Shown here piece after piece: positions 1-8,017 of a stretch of 64,000 bases of DNA. Every line of letters begins with the position of its first letter. The stretch's first letter is position 1. The notes beneath the pieces were generated by a model. That model ran no database searches, was not told the DNA's origin, and worked only from the letters and a program-made list of their open reading frames with translations. The translations under genes and the position numbers were made by a program. The DNA comes from Ignavibacteriota bacterium (GTDB lineage: Bacteria; Bacteroidota; Ignavibacteria; Tepidaquicellales; Tepidaquicellaceae), in assembly GCA_026390735.1 (NCBI GenBank), contig JAPLFJ010000064.1, positions 1 through 64,000 of the forward strand. The letters are read 5' to 3'.

Positions 1-1151
1 GTCATTTTCTTTGTTATGATTAATTCGTTGCCGTCTGAGTTTGTTATCAGACGGTAGAAGTAGAAACCTGATGATAATTCTTTTGCGTTGAAGTCGATTG
101 TGTATAATCCTGCTTTTTGGTTATCGTTTACGAGGGTTCTGATTTCTCTGCCGAGTGCGTCGTAGATTATTACTTTTACTTTGCTGTCCAAAGGCAATTC
201 ATAATCTATCTTTGTTGATGGATTGAATGGGTTTGGATAGTTTTGTGACAGGTTGAATTTCTTTGGTGCTCCCATATTTATTTCACCGTTTAAATTATTG
301 TAGGAAAAATTACCGTTGTAGTCTATCTGTTTCATTCTGTACTGAAACTTTCCTGATGTTAATTTCTTGTCGTCAAAACTGTAATTCTTTACTGTGTTTG
401 AGTTTCCTGCGCCTGCTACAAAACCGATTGTTTTCCAGTCGCCTTCGGAAACGTTCTTTCTTTCTATCTGAAAACCTTTGTTGTTTGATTCCATTGTCGT
501 TGTCCATGTTAAATTTACGTTGTAACCGCTGATTTTGTGTGTGAAGTTCATTAAGGTTACCGGTAATGGGGCTTCAGTTATGTTAATCGGGTCTGATAAT
601 GTTATGTTGTTGATATCGAATGTGTTCGGGCTGTTATGCAGTGCTGCGAATAAACCTGTCTGGTTTGTCACTGTCTTAACTGATATTGTTACTGTCTTTG
701 TTATGTCAAGAATCACGAAGTTAAGTCTTACTACTGATGTGAATGCTGATGGTATGTCGTATCCGTTTACTGTGCTGTTGTCGTCGTTGTTTACGTTTGA
801 ACCTGCAACGAATATTCTGATTGATTTTGTTGACCATTCTGAGTTGTAGTTGTTTGTTACGCTCTTTGCATATCCGCTGTCGGTTGCGAGGTTTGATAAC
901 CAGTTAGAACATCCGGCAAAACGAATTGCTGATGAATCATAAACTAAATCAGCGTTTAATGAAGCAAGTGTCTTTGCAGTGCTTAAATTTGAACCCTTAA
1001 TCTGATACTCAATAATGAAATCACCGCCAACCTGAACTGAATTAGTGATTAAAGCAACTTTCTGGTCAATCGTGGTTTCCTGTGCGGAGACGCTTCCGAG
1101 TGTCAGAAGTAAAATCGCTATTGTAACCAGTATGTTTGTTATGTGTCTCAT
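1..1151 (-). CDS. Secreted T9SS cargo protein, cohesin-like plus FN3-like, cut at its C-terminus
   Basis: The frame reads from ATG at 1151 down to the window edge (383 codons, no stop); only the last few residues seem to be missing because it ends in ITKKM, where cargo domains usually end in KKM-x-LIK. It opens with a signal peptide (hydrophobic ILVTIAILLLTLG, cleavage after SVSA). A beta-rich module with VYDSSAIRF resembles cohesin-like folds of FCB surface proteins. Next comes an FN3-like module (LTWTTTMESNNKGFQIERK) common in Bacteroidota, then the T9SS type A sorting domain with QNYPNPFNPSTKI and YDALGREI. The product should be exported by Sec, then by T9SS, and be anchored or released at the surface. 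Its function is unknown. A sigma54-like promoter lies just upstream. Confidence 0.85.
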   Translation of the reverse strand, partial: MRHITNILVTIAILLLTLGSVSAQETTIDQKVALITNSVQVGGDFIIEYQIKGSNLSTAKTLASLNADLVYDSSAIRFAGCSNWLSNLATDSGYAKSVTNNYNSEWSTKSIRIFVAGSNVNNDDNSTVNGYDIPSAFTSVVRLNFVILDITKTVTISVKTVTNQTGLFAALHNSPNTFDINNITLSDPINITEAPLPVTLMNFTHKISGYNVNLTWTTTMESNNKGFQIERKNVSEGDWKTIGFVAGAGNSNTVKNYSFDDKKLTSGKFQYRMKQIDYNGNFSYNNLNGEINMGAPKKFNLSQNYPNPFNPSTKIDYELPLDSKVKVIIYDALGREIRTLVNDNQKAGLYTIDFNAKELSSGFYFYRLITNSDGNELIITKKM

Positions 1152-1165
1152 TATGCCTATATACA

Positions 1166-1181
1166 TACAATATCCATGCCA
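1166..1181 (-). promoter_or_regulatory. sigma54-like -24/-12 promoter of the first T9SS gene
   Basis: On the minus strand it reads TGGCAT-N5-TTGTA. The sigma54 consensus is TGGCACG-N4-TTGCW. The GG (-24) and TTG (-12) elements have the right spacing, but the C of the -12 GC is T. The predicted start of transcription is near 1155, only about 4 bases before the ATG, so the mRNA would be nearly leaderless; this lowers confidence. Confidence 0.4.
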
Positions 1182-1231
1182 GAGAAAAACATCGAAATAC
1201 AGACTTAAATGCACTATTCTGTTCTGAATTT

Positions 1232-1264
1232 TCTCATTTTGAGACTGAGATTCTCATATTGAGA
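1232..1264. promoter_or_regulatory. Pair of palindromic upstream sites TCTCA-N3-TGAGA
   Basis: Two perfect inverted repeats, at 1232-1244 and 1252-1264, have centres 20 bases apart (about two helical turns). An extra TGAGA half-site lies between them. They sit about 80-100 bases upstream of the predicted start of the minus-strand T9SS gene, a usual place for enhancer-binding activators of sigma54. That role is inference. Confidence 0.5.
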
Positions 1265-1406
1265 CAGGGGTAATCCCTAATAATTTTGTGGGAATGATGA
1301 TTTTGGGTTTATTTGAAAGTATAAAGCGTGTTTAAACACTAAAATCGAGGTTTGTATTCTGGGATTTTATTGAGATTTTCTCGGAATCATTTGAGCTTTT
1401 AAGGTT

Positions 1407-1419
1407 TCTCAAAATGAGA
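1407..1419. promoter_or_regulatory. Third TCTCA-N3-TGAGA palindrome
   Basis: This is a third perfect copy of the same inverted repeat (spacer AAA), followed by a further TGAGA half-site at 1423-1427. It lies about 260 bases upstream of the first T9SS gene and probably binds the same unknown dimeric regulator. Confidence 0.45.
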
Positions 1420-1534
1420 AAGTGAGAAATAGGCGCAAAAACAGGGGATAGGCACACTGAAATGCAAGGATATGATGGATTAACACTGATAAGAATAAAG
1501 AAATTTCACATCTGAAATTACCAAAGACCAAAAA

Positions 1535-1707
1535 GAATATCGTAGATATTCCATATCTGTAGAATTATAGATAACCCCAAAAAGAATATCGTAGATATTC
1601 CATATCTGTTGAATTATAGATAACCCCTAAAAGAATATCGTAGATATTCCATATCTGTAGTTTATGGATAATTCTAGAAGAATATCGTAGAGACCGTATT
1701 CCTGTAG
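1535..1707. repeat. Tandem 49-base repeat with palindromic core, 3 full copies and 1 decayed
   Basis: Copies start at 1535, 1584 and 1633 (exact period 49), with a decayed fourth copy from 1680. The core GAATATCGTAGATATTC is a perfect inverted repeat with a GTA centre, followed by CATATCTGT and a 23-base segment that is nearly identical between copies. A 28-base stretch of the unit recurs inverted at 21934-21961 with one mismatch, so this is a dispersed family, not a local duplication. Confidence 0.85.
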
Positions 1708-1775
1708 TTCAAGCAGCTCGTTTTATGAGTCCCGAACCTGCTGCCAATCTTGCTGCTTTTACAAATAACTCTGTA

Positions 1776-1803
1776 TATAAAAAGCGGGGATGTTAATCCC
1801 CGC
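1776..1803 (-). terminator. Rho-independent terminator of the GH81 gene
   Basis: On the minus strand an 8-base GC-rich stem (GCGGGGAT / ATCCCCGC, 1784-1803) is followed by TTTTT. It lies about 50 bases past the stop codon of the GH81 gene. Confidence 0.8.
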
Positions 1804-1851
1804 ATGATTCTAAACGTTATTGTTTAATTTATAAATTTTTATTCAGCAGTA

Positions 1852-4494
1852 TTATTTTATTAACATCATTTTTTTCGCGGACACGAAGTTTCCTGATATC
1901 ATTTTATAAAAGTATACTCCGCTCGCAAATTGCGATGCATTCCACTCTGCTTTGTACGTACCTGCCTTTAGTTCGCTGTTTACCAGCTCGTCCACCTGCC
2001 TTCCGACAGCATCATAAATTAAAATTCTGACGTGCGACGCTTTCGATAAATCGAATTTGATTGTTGCGTTTGGATTGAACGGATTCGGATAATTCTGGTA
2101 TAAATTATATCTAACTGGCACCTCACTTCCTATTTGCTGAATACCTGTAATGTTAAACTTTCGTGTAAGAATCCAGTACAATACATTTGTTTTGCTCGCA
2201 CCACCGTCAAAATAACCAACGAACCCTCTGTACTTGTTATAAAACGCCAATGCTGTATCGGGATATGCGTATGCCTGTGCACCTACGCAAATTGTAGTCC
2301 AGTTCAACATTCCCGTTGTAATTTGTCCTGTTCTCATGAATATAGAGTCATACTGTAATGCAAAGTCGTATATATTCTTACTGTATGATTTACTCAGCAG
2401 TTCTTCTGTTGCAGGAGTTGTCGGAATAATCTGTATTCCATACACATATCTTCTTTGCATTCCGAAGAAAGTAGAACTTGTGATAGAGGCGTTCCACAGG
2501 TTTCCTACTACGTGCCATGAGTTTGTGTACGAGGGAGGATATGGATTGTTAACGGGGTCAATATGATAATAAAAATTAGCTGCTCTGATTTCAGATGCCA
2601 TCATTAACCTGCCTGTATTTTTGATATTGGCATTATTCGTTGCTAATCCGTATAAATACATACCGTACCACGCATTAACAGCTTCACTGCTTGACTCCTG
2701 GTTTCTTCCTGCACCTGCATCATACATCCCATTCGCCCAGGAGTTACCGTCATACCAGTCAATCATACGATGCGGTGTGAAGTACGGGTCCTGTGAACTT
2801 GGATTACCAATGTCGCGCAGAATGTCAATCACTTTGCTTCCATACTGTGTAACCCAGGCCGGGTCTTTTCTGGCGATTGCAGCTGCCATGTACGCCCAGT
2901 ATCCATACTGTAAATGATGGTCATTATAGAATGCATTCCCAAAATCCTGATAATAGCCCTGATCGTAGGATAAACTTGATATTATTCCGCCGAATCTGGC
3001 ATCGTAAAACAGTGAATCCCCGGGGTTTGCACCGAGTATTATCGGGTTTGATCTGCCGTTTAGCCAGGCATTCAAATTGTGTTTTAATGTATCCCTTATA
3101 TTTTTTGCCATTGTATCACATTGCGTGTAACCCAGTGAAAAAAGTTCGTCTGCAATTATTGCAAGTCTTCCATATTTTGCTCCGTTCTTTCCAAAGCCAT
3201 ATACATCGGATGCAGGCTGATTATTACCGTTTGGAACGTACGGGAAAGCACGCGCTCCGCATGTTGTATCATAATCGGTAACAAGTGTCCTGTACAGTGT
3301 GTCTCTGTAATTTTGCGGAACGTTTGAAAGGTTTCCTGCCGGATACCAGTTTACTCTTGTCAGATTTTCATTCATTGTCCATGTCTTGCTATATACCTCT
3401 GTCATAGGTCCTTTAAGACATATAAACTTCAAAATATTCGAAGTGCTGTTTGTCAGCATTGGAACGTGATGCGACAATGCAATCATAAGAAGTGAATCAT
3501 TACCTGAGATATTAGATTGAAAGTTAAAATTCATGGTTGCCTTCGTTGTATCAGAAGTCATAGATGCACCGAACGTCCCACCGGTCGGATAAAACTTTGA
3601 ATACCTGTCCAGTAATTGAATTCGTGCAGTAGTATCACTTGCGTTCGGGTCTAAATTATTTGTCGTAACGTATGCTAAACGTAAATAACCGGTGTATGAA
3701 CCTCCGATGAACCGTAGACCTGAATTATTGCATCTCATCGTTACAGGACTTGAAGAATACAGAACCCAGATTTGCCTGTTAATAACACCTACATTCCCGT
3801 TTACAAGTAATACGAACTTTGAAGCTGTAATATCTACTGAATCATATACTCCAAGTACGCCAATACCATTTACTGATACAAGGTTCGGTGACGGAGCGGC
3901 AAGAAAAGGCCGCATATTAACATAATTCATCGTAACATACGGCATTCCCCTGACAAGAGGCGATTCCATATATCCGGTGTTTGGGGTGATTGTATCACGC
4001 CATCTTAATGTTGCCGATAAATCATCAAAATTTTTCAGGAATGGTTTTATTCTTGCACTGTCCAGTGTTCCGAAGAAAAATGTACCGGCATTTCTCCATT
4101 GTACAGCAGTATCACCGCTTGTGGTAACCGTGTAAGGAGAATAATCAACCTTCAGCATTTTATGAGGTCTCGGCTGGCTCACCGTTGGATAGTTATACGC
4201 AAAACCAACACAATATGGTAAAGCATAAATACCGAAATTGCCTACGGTATCAGTACTGAAATGACTCGTTCCGAAACTTCCGTAAGGCAGAATCAGATTC
4301 ATAAACCATTTGTTAGTAGGATATGGAAAGGCTAACGAATCATACATAAATGTTTTGGGCTGTTTGTTCTGCACTTGCTGGAGGGATGAATTTGGAGCAC
4401 TCGTAGAAAACGGCTGTCCATATGTCCACTGTGCATTTATTTCTCCTTCTGCCATAAGAAGAATCAGCAAAATGTAAATTAATGTTTTTGACAT
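1852..4494 (-). CDS. Secreted endo-beta-1,3-glucanase, GH81 family, T9SS cargo
   Basis: The 880-residue protein should cut beta-1,3-glucans such as laminarin or fungal wall glucan outside the cell. A signal peptide ends near residue 21 (INAQ). The GH81 hallmarks are clear: FPYPTNKWFMNL near 56-67 in the N-terminal beta domain, and in the catalytic helical domain DFGNAFYNDHHLQYGYW (517-533) and GRNQESSSEAVNAWYG (596-611). The Asp of NDHH (525) and the Glu residues 600/604 lie where family catalytic carboxylates are placed. The sorting domain occupies about 793-880 (YQNYPNPFNP, ending KKMMLIK). The ATG has an AAAGGA ribosome site 7 bases upstream, stronger than for most genes here. It is followed by its own terminator, so it is probably monocistronic. 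Confidence 0.92.
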   Translation of the reverse strand: MSKTLIYILLILLMAEGEINAQWTYGQPFSTSAPNSSLQQVQNKQPKTFMYDSLAFPYPTNKWFMNLILPYGSFGTSHFSTDTVGNFGIYALPYCVGFAYNYPTVSQPRPHKMLKVDYSPYTVTTSGDTAVQWRNAGTFFFGTLDSARIKPFLKNFDDLSATLRWRDTITPNTGYMESPLVRGMPYVTMNYVNMRPFLAAPSPNLVSVNGIGVLGVYDSVDITASKFVLLVNGNVGVINRQIWVLYSSSPVTMRCNNSGLRFIGGSYTGYLRLAYVTTNNLDPNASDTTARIQLLDRYSKFYPTGGTFGASMTSDTTKATMNFNFQSNISGNDSLLMIALSHHVPMLTNSTSNILKFICLKGPMTEVYSKTWTMNENLTRVNWYPAGNLSNVPQNYRDTLYRTLVTDYDTTCGARAFPYVPNGNNQPASDVYGFGKNGAKYGRLAIIADELFSLGYTQCDTMAKNIRDTLKHNLNAWLNGRSNPIILGANPGDSLFYDARFGGIISSLSYDQGYYQDFGNAFYNDHHLQYGYWAYMAAAIARKDPAWVTQYGSKVIDILRDIGNPSSQDPYFTPHRMIDWYDGNSWANGMYDAGAGRNQESSSEAVNAWYGMYLYGLATNNANIKNTGRLMMASEIRAANFYYHIDPVNNPYPPSYTNSWHVVGNLWNASITSSTFFGMQRRYVYGIQIIPTTPATEELLSKSYSKNIYDFALQYDSIFMRTGQITTGMLNWTTICVGAQAYAYPDTALAFYNKYRGFVGYFDGGASKTNVLYWILTRKFNITGIQQIGSEVPVRYNLYQNYPNPFNPNATIKFDLSKASHVRILIYDAVGRQVDELVNSELKAGTYKAEWNASQFASGVYFYKMISGNFVSAKKMMLIK

Positions 4495-4629
4495 TATTAT
4501 TCCTTTTTATGTTATAAAAACCTAGCACCTCAAAATAGATAATATGAAACTTGTTTTATACATTAATATTTATCTGACTAATAATATTCATCAGACATTT
4601 ATTTTAGCAACGAGCAACTGTGCATATAA

Positions 4630-4644
4630 GCATTTATTCTGCCA
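4630..4644 (-). promoter_or_regulatory. Possible sigma54-like promoter of the GH81 gene
   Basis: The minus strand reads TGGCAGAATAAATGC. GG and GC are in the correct -24/-12 register, but the positions around them match poorly. It would give a leader of about 124 bases before the GH81 start. This is a weak call, made mostly because other T9SS genes here have better versions. Confidence 0.25.
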
Positions 4645-4716
4645 ATAAGGAATTATTTATTATCATTCATCGTTTTATTGAATAACTATGAAAAATAGAA
4701 TTATAAAACAAAACAA

Positions 4717-5427
4717 ATGAAAATGAAAACAACAAAACAATTAATACTAATTCTTGTTCTATCTGTGATGCTTGCCTCCTGCGGACAGAAGAAGGTAGAA
4801 ACAGACACCTCTCATTCAAACGACACAAAGGGTAAAAAGCACGAACACGCAGTAATCAATTCTCCCGATGACGCACTGAATGAACTTAAAAAGGGAAACA
4901 CCAGGTTCGTTGACGGTAAATCCGAGACCAGGGATTACAAAGAGCAGGTACAAAGCGTTAAAGACGACCAGCATCCTCATTCGGTAATCTTATCGTGTCT
5001 CGATTCGCGTGTTCCGCCTGAAATAGTATTCGACCAGGGATTCGGAGACATATTCGTTGCACGTGTTGCAGGTAACATAGAAGACGATAACATTCTCGGC
5101 AGTATGGAGTTTGCAACAAAATTGAAAGGCAGTAAATTAATAGTTGTAATGGGTCACAATAAATGCGGTGCAGTAAAAGGTGCCGTTGACAATGCAGAAC
5201 TCGGAAACCTTACGCAACTTGTTGACCAGATTAAACCTGCAATCACAGGTGATAAATCAAACCCTGATAAAATGCTCGACGAAACATCTAAGAAGAATGT
5301 TAAACTTCAGATTGAAAGTATTTTAAAACATAGTGAAGTTATTGCTGCTTTAGTAAAAGAAGGCAAGGTAAAGATTGTCGGCGCATATTACGATTTAAAC
5401 ACAGGCAAAGTCGAGTTCATGAATTAA
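4717..5427 (+). CDS. Beta-class carbonic anhydrase, predicted lipoprotein
   Basis: It interconverts CO2 and bicarbonate. The beta-class zinc ligands are present: C94 and D96 in SCLDSRVPPE, H147 and C150 in MGHNKCGAVKGA; D96-R98 is the conserved dyad. Unlike the usual cytoplasmic enzymes, it begins with a lipoprotein signal (ILVLSVMLASC, lipid Cys at 22) and then a charged His-rich linker, so it should sit in the periplasm on a membrane. The 236-residue length is the family core plus this leader. ATG codons at 4717 and 4723 are both possible. It is transcribed divergently from the GH81 gene and has its own terminator, so it is probably a single-gene unit. Confidence 0.92.
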   Translation: MKMKTTKQLILILVLSVMLASCGQKKVETDTSHSNDTKGKKHEHAVINSPDDALNELKKGNTRFVDGKSETRDYKEQVQSVKDDQHPHSVILSCLDSRVPPEIVFDQGFGDIFVARVAGNIEDDNILGSMEFATKLKGSKLIVVMGHNKCGAVKGAVDNAELGNLTQLVDQIKPAITGDKSNPDKMLDETSKKNVKLQIESILKHSEVIAALVKEGKVKIVGAYYDLNTGKVEFMN

Positions 5428-5449
5428 TTAAACCATAGTTTTTATTACA

Positions 5450-5487
5450 AACCCCTTAAGTACACATCACTTAAGGGGTTTTTTGTT
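5450..5487 (+). terminator. Terminator after the carbonic anhydrase gene
   Basis: The 11-base arms AACCCCTTAAG (5450-5460) and CTTAAGGGGTT (5470-5480) form a hairpin with a 9-base loop, followed by a T run. Confidence 0.85.
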
Positions 5488-5564
5488 TTCAGAAATATTA
5501 AACCATTAATTCATACGCGGGTAAACCAGAATCATCTTTTCTTTAATCTTCAAAGTAACTTATC

Positions 5565-5615
5565 CAACCCACCCCGTCTGCTTCGCAGCCACCCATCCAA
5601 GGAGGGAAATCTTTT
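5565..5615. repeat. REP-like intergenic segment
   Basis: A C-rich stretch contains CTGC-TTC-GCAG and then CCATCCAAGGAGGG. It resembles short extragenic palindromes that many bacterial genomes carry in high copy. Only one copy is in the window, so membership in a family is inferred. The rest of the 296-base gap shows only the terminator before it. Confidence 0.35.
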
Positions 5616-5723
5616 CTCTGTGTTGAACCATCTCTAATATCTCAATTCATCTTTAACTCTCGGGCTTATTTCTGTATTTTATATTATATGATTAATGCAT
5701 AAAATGAATAATAATTCCAAACA

Positions 5724-6434
5724 ATGCTTATGGATGTTTTGCCGGCAAAAATGAATATGAAATTCGGAAGCAATAATAACTCAAAGAAAATGGTGAGCCT
5801 TAAAAATGACCATAAAGTAGTGACCATTATGACTGTCCTGATTCTACTGTTGCTTACCGCCAACATATATTCTCAGAGTAGCCCTTATTACCTCAGGTCA
5901 TTAAAAGAGAACAAAGGGTCTTCTTCTTCTTCTTCTTCTCCATTCACAAAAGTATCTATCGGTTTTGGTTCTATTCTGTACCTTATAAATCCTATAATAT
6001 TATACGAAGATAACGATATATACGCAGGGCTTACAAAAGAATTGTCAGTAGGTTTTGGAAAATTCGGAGAACACAGAGTTGCATTTGAGTATTCATTCGT
6101 TTTCGCGGGAAGTGTTTCAAGTCATGTGAGATTTTCGTACAAATATGATTTTCTCATGAAAGATAAACTTGAACCTTCTAATAATCTGCAAACTACGAGT
6201 GTGTTATCAGTTGGTGGCGGTTTTTTTACTGACTTTACTAAACAGGGGCTTTTTCCTGAAATCACATACGGCTATTCGCTTCGCAATCATAAATTGTTAA
6301 TCTATCCTCACGTGAAAATCCGTCATACATTTATGTTCAAAAAAACGGATTCAGATATAACAGATTTATCGTTTGGCATAATTCTGGGTATAGCAAATCC
6401 GTTTATTAATGTTAAAATTAAAAGAGATTATTAA
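5724..6434 (+). CDS. Unknown exported, probably outer-membrane beta-barrel protein
   Basis: I do not recognise the family. A hydrophobic signal segment (VTIMTVLILLLLTANIYSQ) sits near residues 34-52 if the first ATG is used; a start at 5790 (MVSLKND) would give a normal 29-residue signal peptide and is more likely in the cell. The mature part starts with a serine tract encoded by seven TCT triplets and continues with alternating polar/hydrophobic strands (GFGSILYLINPI, RVAFEYSFVFAG, VRFSYKYDFL), as in small outer-membrane barrels. It lies 10 bases ahead of the MCE transporter permease, so it may be co-transcribed and could serve that lipid pathway, but nothing in the sequence proves this. Confidence 0.6.
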   Translation: MLMDVLPAKMNMKFGSNNNSKKMVSLKNDHKVVTIMTVLILLLLTANIYSQSSPYYLRSLKENKGSSSSSSSPFTKVSIGFGSILYLINPIILYEDNDIYAGLTKELSVGFGKFGEHRVAFEYSFVFAGSVSSHVRFSYKYDFLMKDKLEPSNNLQTTSVLSVGGGFFTDFTKQGLFPEITYGYSLRNHKLLIYPHVKIRHTFMFKKTDSDITDLSFGIILGIANPFINVKIKRDY

Positions 6435-6444
6435 ACCATACTTT

Positions 6445-7215
6445 ATGAATTCTATATTACCAAAATTTCTGACAGATTTGCTGCTTGTAGTTTACGGCTT
6501 ATACAATTTTTCAGCCAGATATTTCAGGGAAGTTTTCAAGCCGCCGTATGAGTTCAAAGAAACCTTCAGGCAATTCTTTGAAATCGGTAATAAGTCTCTG
6601 GGGCTTGTCGGCTTAACAGGATTTATAATCGGGTTTGTTCTTGCTCTGCAGTCTATTCCAATGCTGTCAAAATTTGGTGCCGTTTCCTTAATCCCTACAA
6701 TGATTTCAATATCCATCGTAAGGGAAATAGGGCCTGTGATAACAGGGCTGATTTGTGCAGGAAAAATTGGTTCGGGTATCGGAGCAGAACTGGGCTCTAT
6801 GAAAGTATCCGAACAGATAGATGCTATGGAAGTATCGGCAACAAATCCTTTTAAGTTTCTTGTCGTTACAAGAATTACTGCCACTACATTAATGATTCCA
6901 ATACTTATTATTTATGCAGATACTATTGCTCTGTTTGGCGGTTTTACTGCTTTAAATATTTTCACGGGTCAGAGTCTTCAGTTATATTTTTCAACTGTAT
7001 TTTCGGCATTATCTTTTGATGACATTATACCATCAACGATAAAAACCTTTTTCTTCGGTTATGCTATCGGTCTGGTGGGTTCATACCAGGGATACAATGC
7101 ATCGAGAGGAACTGAGAGCGTTGGTATTGCGGCGAATGTTTCAGTCGTCTGGGCTTCGTTGCTTGTCATTATTCTTGACATGGTTGCTGTTCAGTTAACA
7201 ATGATTATATATTAA
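6445..7215 (+). CDS. mlaE: MlaE-type permease of an MCE lipid ABC transporter
   Basis: This is the inner-membrane permease that moves phospholipids between inner and outer membranes with MlaF and MlaD. The MlaE family signature is clear: GLTGFIIGFVLALQ, then MISISIVREIGPVITGLICAGKIGSGIGAELGSMKVSEQIDAMEV and, near the end, GTESVGIAANVSVVWASLLVIILDM. About five or six membrane segments are visible. I chose ATG at 6445 because it clears the stop of the previous gene; an in-frame ATG at 6409 would add 12 residues and overlap that gene by 26 bases. Neither has a ribosome site. The ATPase starts 4 bases after its stop. Confidence 0.9.
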   Translation: MNSILPKFLTDLLLVVYGLYNFSARYFREVFKPPYEFKETFRQFFEIGNKSLGLVGLTGFIIGFVLALQSIPMLSKFGAVSLIPTMISISIVREIGPVITGLICAGKIGSGIGAELGSMKVSEQIDAMEVSATNPFKFLVVTRITATTLMIPILIIYADTIALFGGFTALNIFTGQSLQLYFSTVFSALSFDDIIPSTIKTFFFGYAIGLVGSYQGYNASRGTESVGIAANVSVVWASLLVIILDMVAVQLTMIIY

Positions 7216-7219
7216 CATT

Positions 7220-7987
7220 ATGGATAACAATAAGAATACATTACCTGCGCCATCTTCCGGAATAGAAACCGTCATTTGTTTAGAGAATTTAAAGAAAACT
7301 CTTGGCGGAAATGAAATACTTAAAGACGTTAACCTGAATATATTCAAAGGCGAAACCCTGATAATACTCGGTAAATCAGGCTCGGGTAAGTCTGTTACTT
7401 TAAAATGCATCGTAGGCCTGATGATGCCCGACAGCGGAAAAGTGAGAGTGCTTCGGAACAACGTACCCGACCTTGATTATTATGAACTTCAGGAATTAAG
7501 AAGAAGGGTTGGGTTTATTTTTCAGAGCGGTGCGCTTTACGATTCAATGAGTGTAAGAGAAAACCTGGAGTTTCCGCTCGTCCGTCACGAACAATTACCG
7601 CAGGATGAAGTTGAAAGCAGAGTCAGGGAGGCCTTGTCTGATGTGGGTCTTGAAGATTCAATAGATAAAATGCCCTCTGAGTTATCGGGAGGAATGAGAA
7701 AACGTATAGGGCTTGCACGGACTTTAATATTAAAACCTGAAATCATGCTTTACGATGAACCTACAACAGGGCTTGACCCTGCAACATCAAGAGAAATCAG
7801 TAATCTTATATTAAAGATGCAGAGTAAATTTAAGGTGACGTCTGTAATAGTTACTCACGACATGGAATGTGCAAGACTCACAGCAAACAGAATAGTTGTT
7901 CTTAAGAAAGGTGTCTTTACGGCAGAGGGAAGTTTCAGTGAACTGCAAAAATCTGACGACGAGTTTGTCAGAGGTTTTTTCGAATAA
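7220..7987 (+). CDS. mlaF: MlaF-type ATPase of the MCE lipid transporter
   Basis: This 255-residue ABC ATPase powers the MlaE permease. Walker A is GKSGSGKS at 51-58, the Q-loop lies in FIFQSGALYDSMSVRENL, the signature is LSGGMRKRIGLARTL near 154, Walker B is IMLYDEPTTGLDP near 175, and the switch His is in VTHDME. GALYDSMSV after the Q-loop is typical of the Mla/Ttg2A group. It has a short N-terminal extension of about 17 residues. Start ATG 7220 follows the permease stop by 4 bases, so the two are translationally close. Confidence 0.93.
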   Translation: MDNNKNTLPAPSSGIETVICLENLKKTLGGNEILKDVNLNIFKGETLIILGKSGSGKSVTLKCIVGLMMPDSGKVRVLRNNVPDLDYYELQELRRRVGFIFQSGALYDSMSVRENLEFPLVRHEQLPQDEVESRVREALSDVGLEDSIDKMPSELSGGMRKRIGLARTLILKPEIMLYDEPTTGLDPATSREISNLILKMQSKFKVTSVIVTHDMECARLTANRIVVLKKGVFTAEGSFSELQKSDDEFVRGFFE

Positions 7988-8017
7988 TAATTTTGAAATG
8001 TTTAAACCATAATAAAG

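Larger units (their letters stand above)
1152..1851. other. Gene-free intergenic stretch with regulatory and repeat elements
   Basis: About 700 bases between two minus-strand T9SS genes hold no credible gene. From low to high coordinates there is the sigma54-like element, three TCTCA-N3-TGAGA palindromes, a tandem palindromic repeat (1535-1707), and the terminator of the GH81 gene (1776-1803). Confidence 0.7.

Noticed and set aside
1535-1707. CRISPR array
   Set aside because: Repeats of 26 bases at regular spacing look tempting, but the 23-base 'spacers' are nearly identical to each other and no cas gene is present.
2134-3925. Several plus-strand reading frames
   Set aside because: They are antisense to the GH81 gene, whose frame has clear family motifs.
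5919-5939. Seven TCT triplets as an on/off switch
   Set aside because: Triplet changes keep the frame; it only changes the length of a serine tract.
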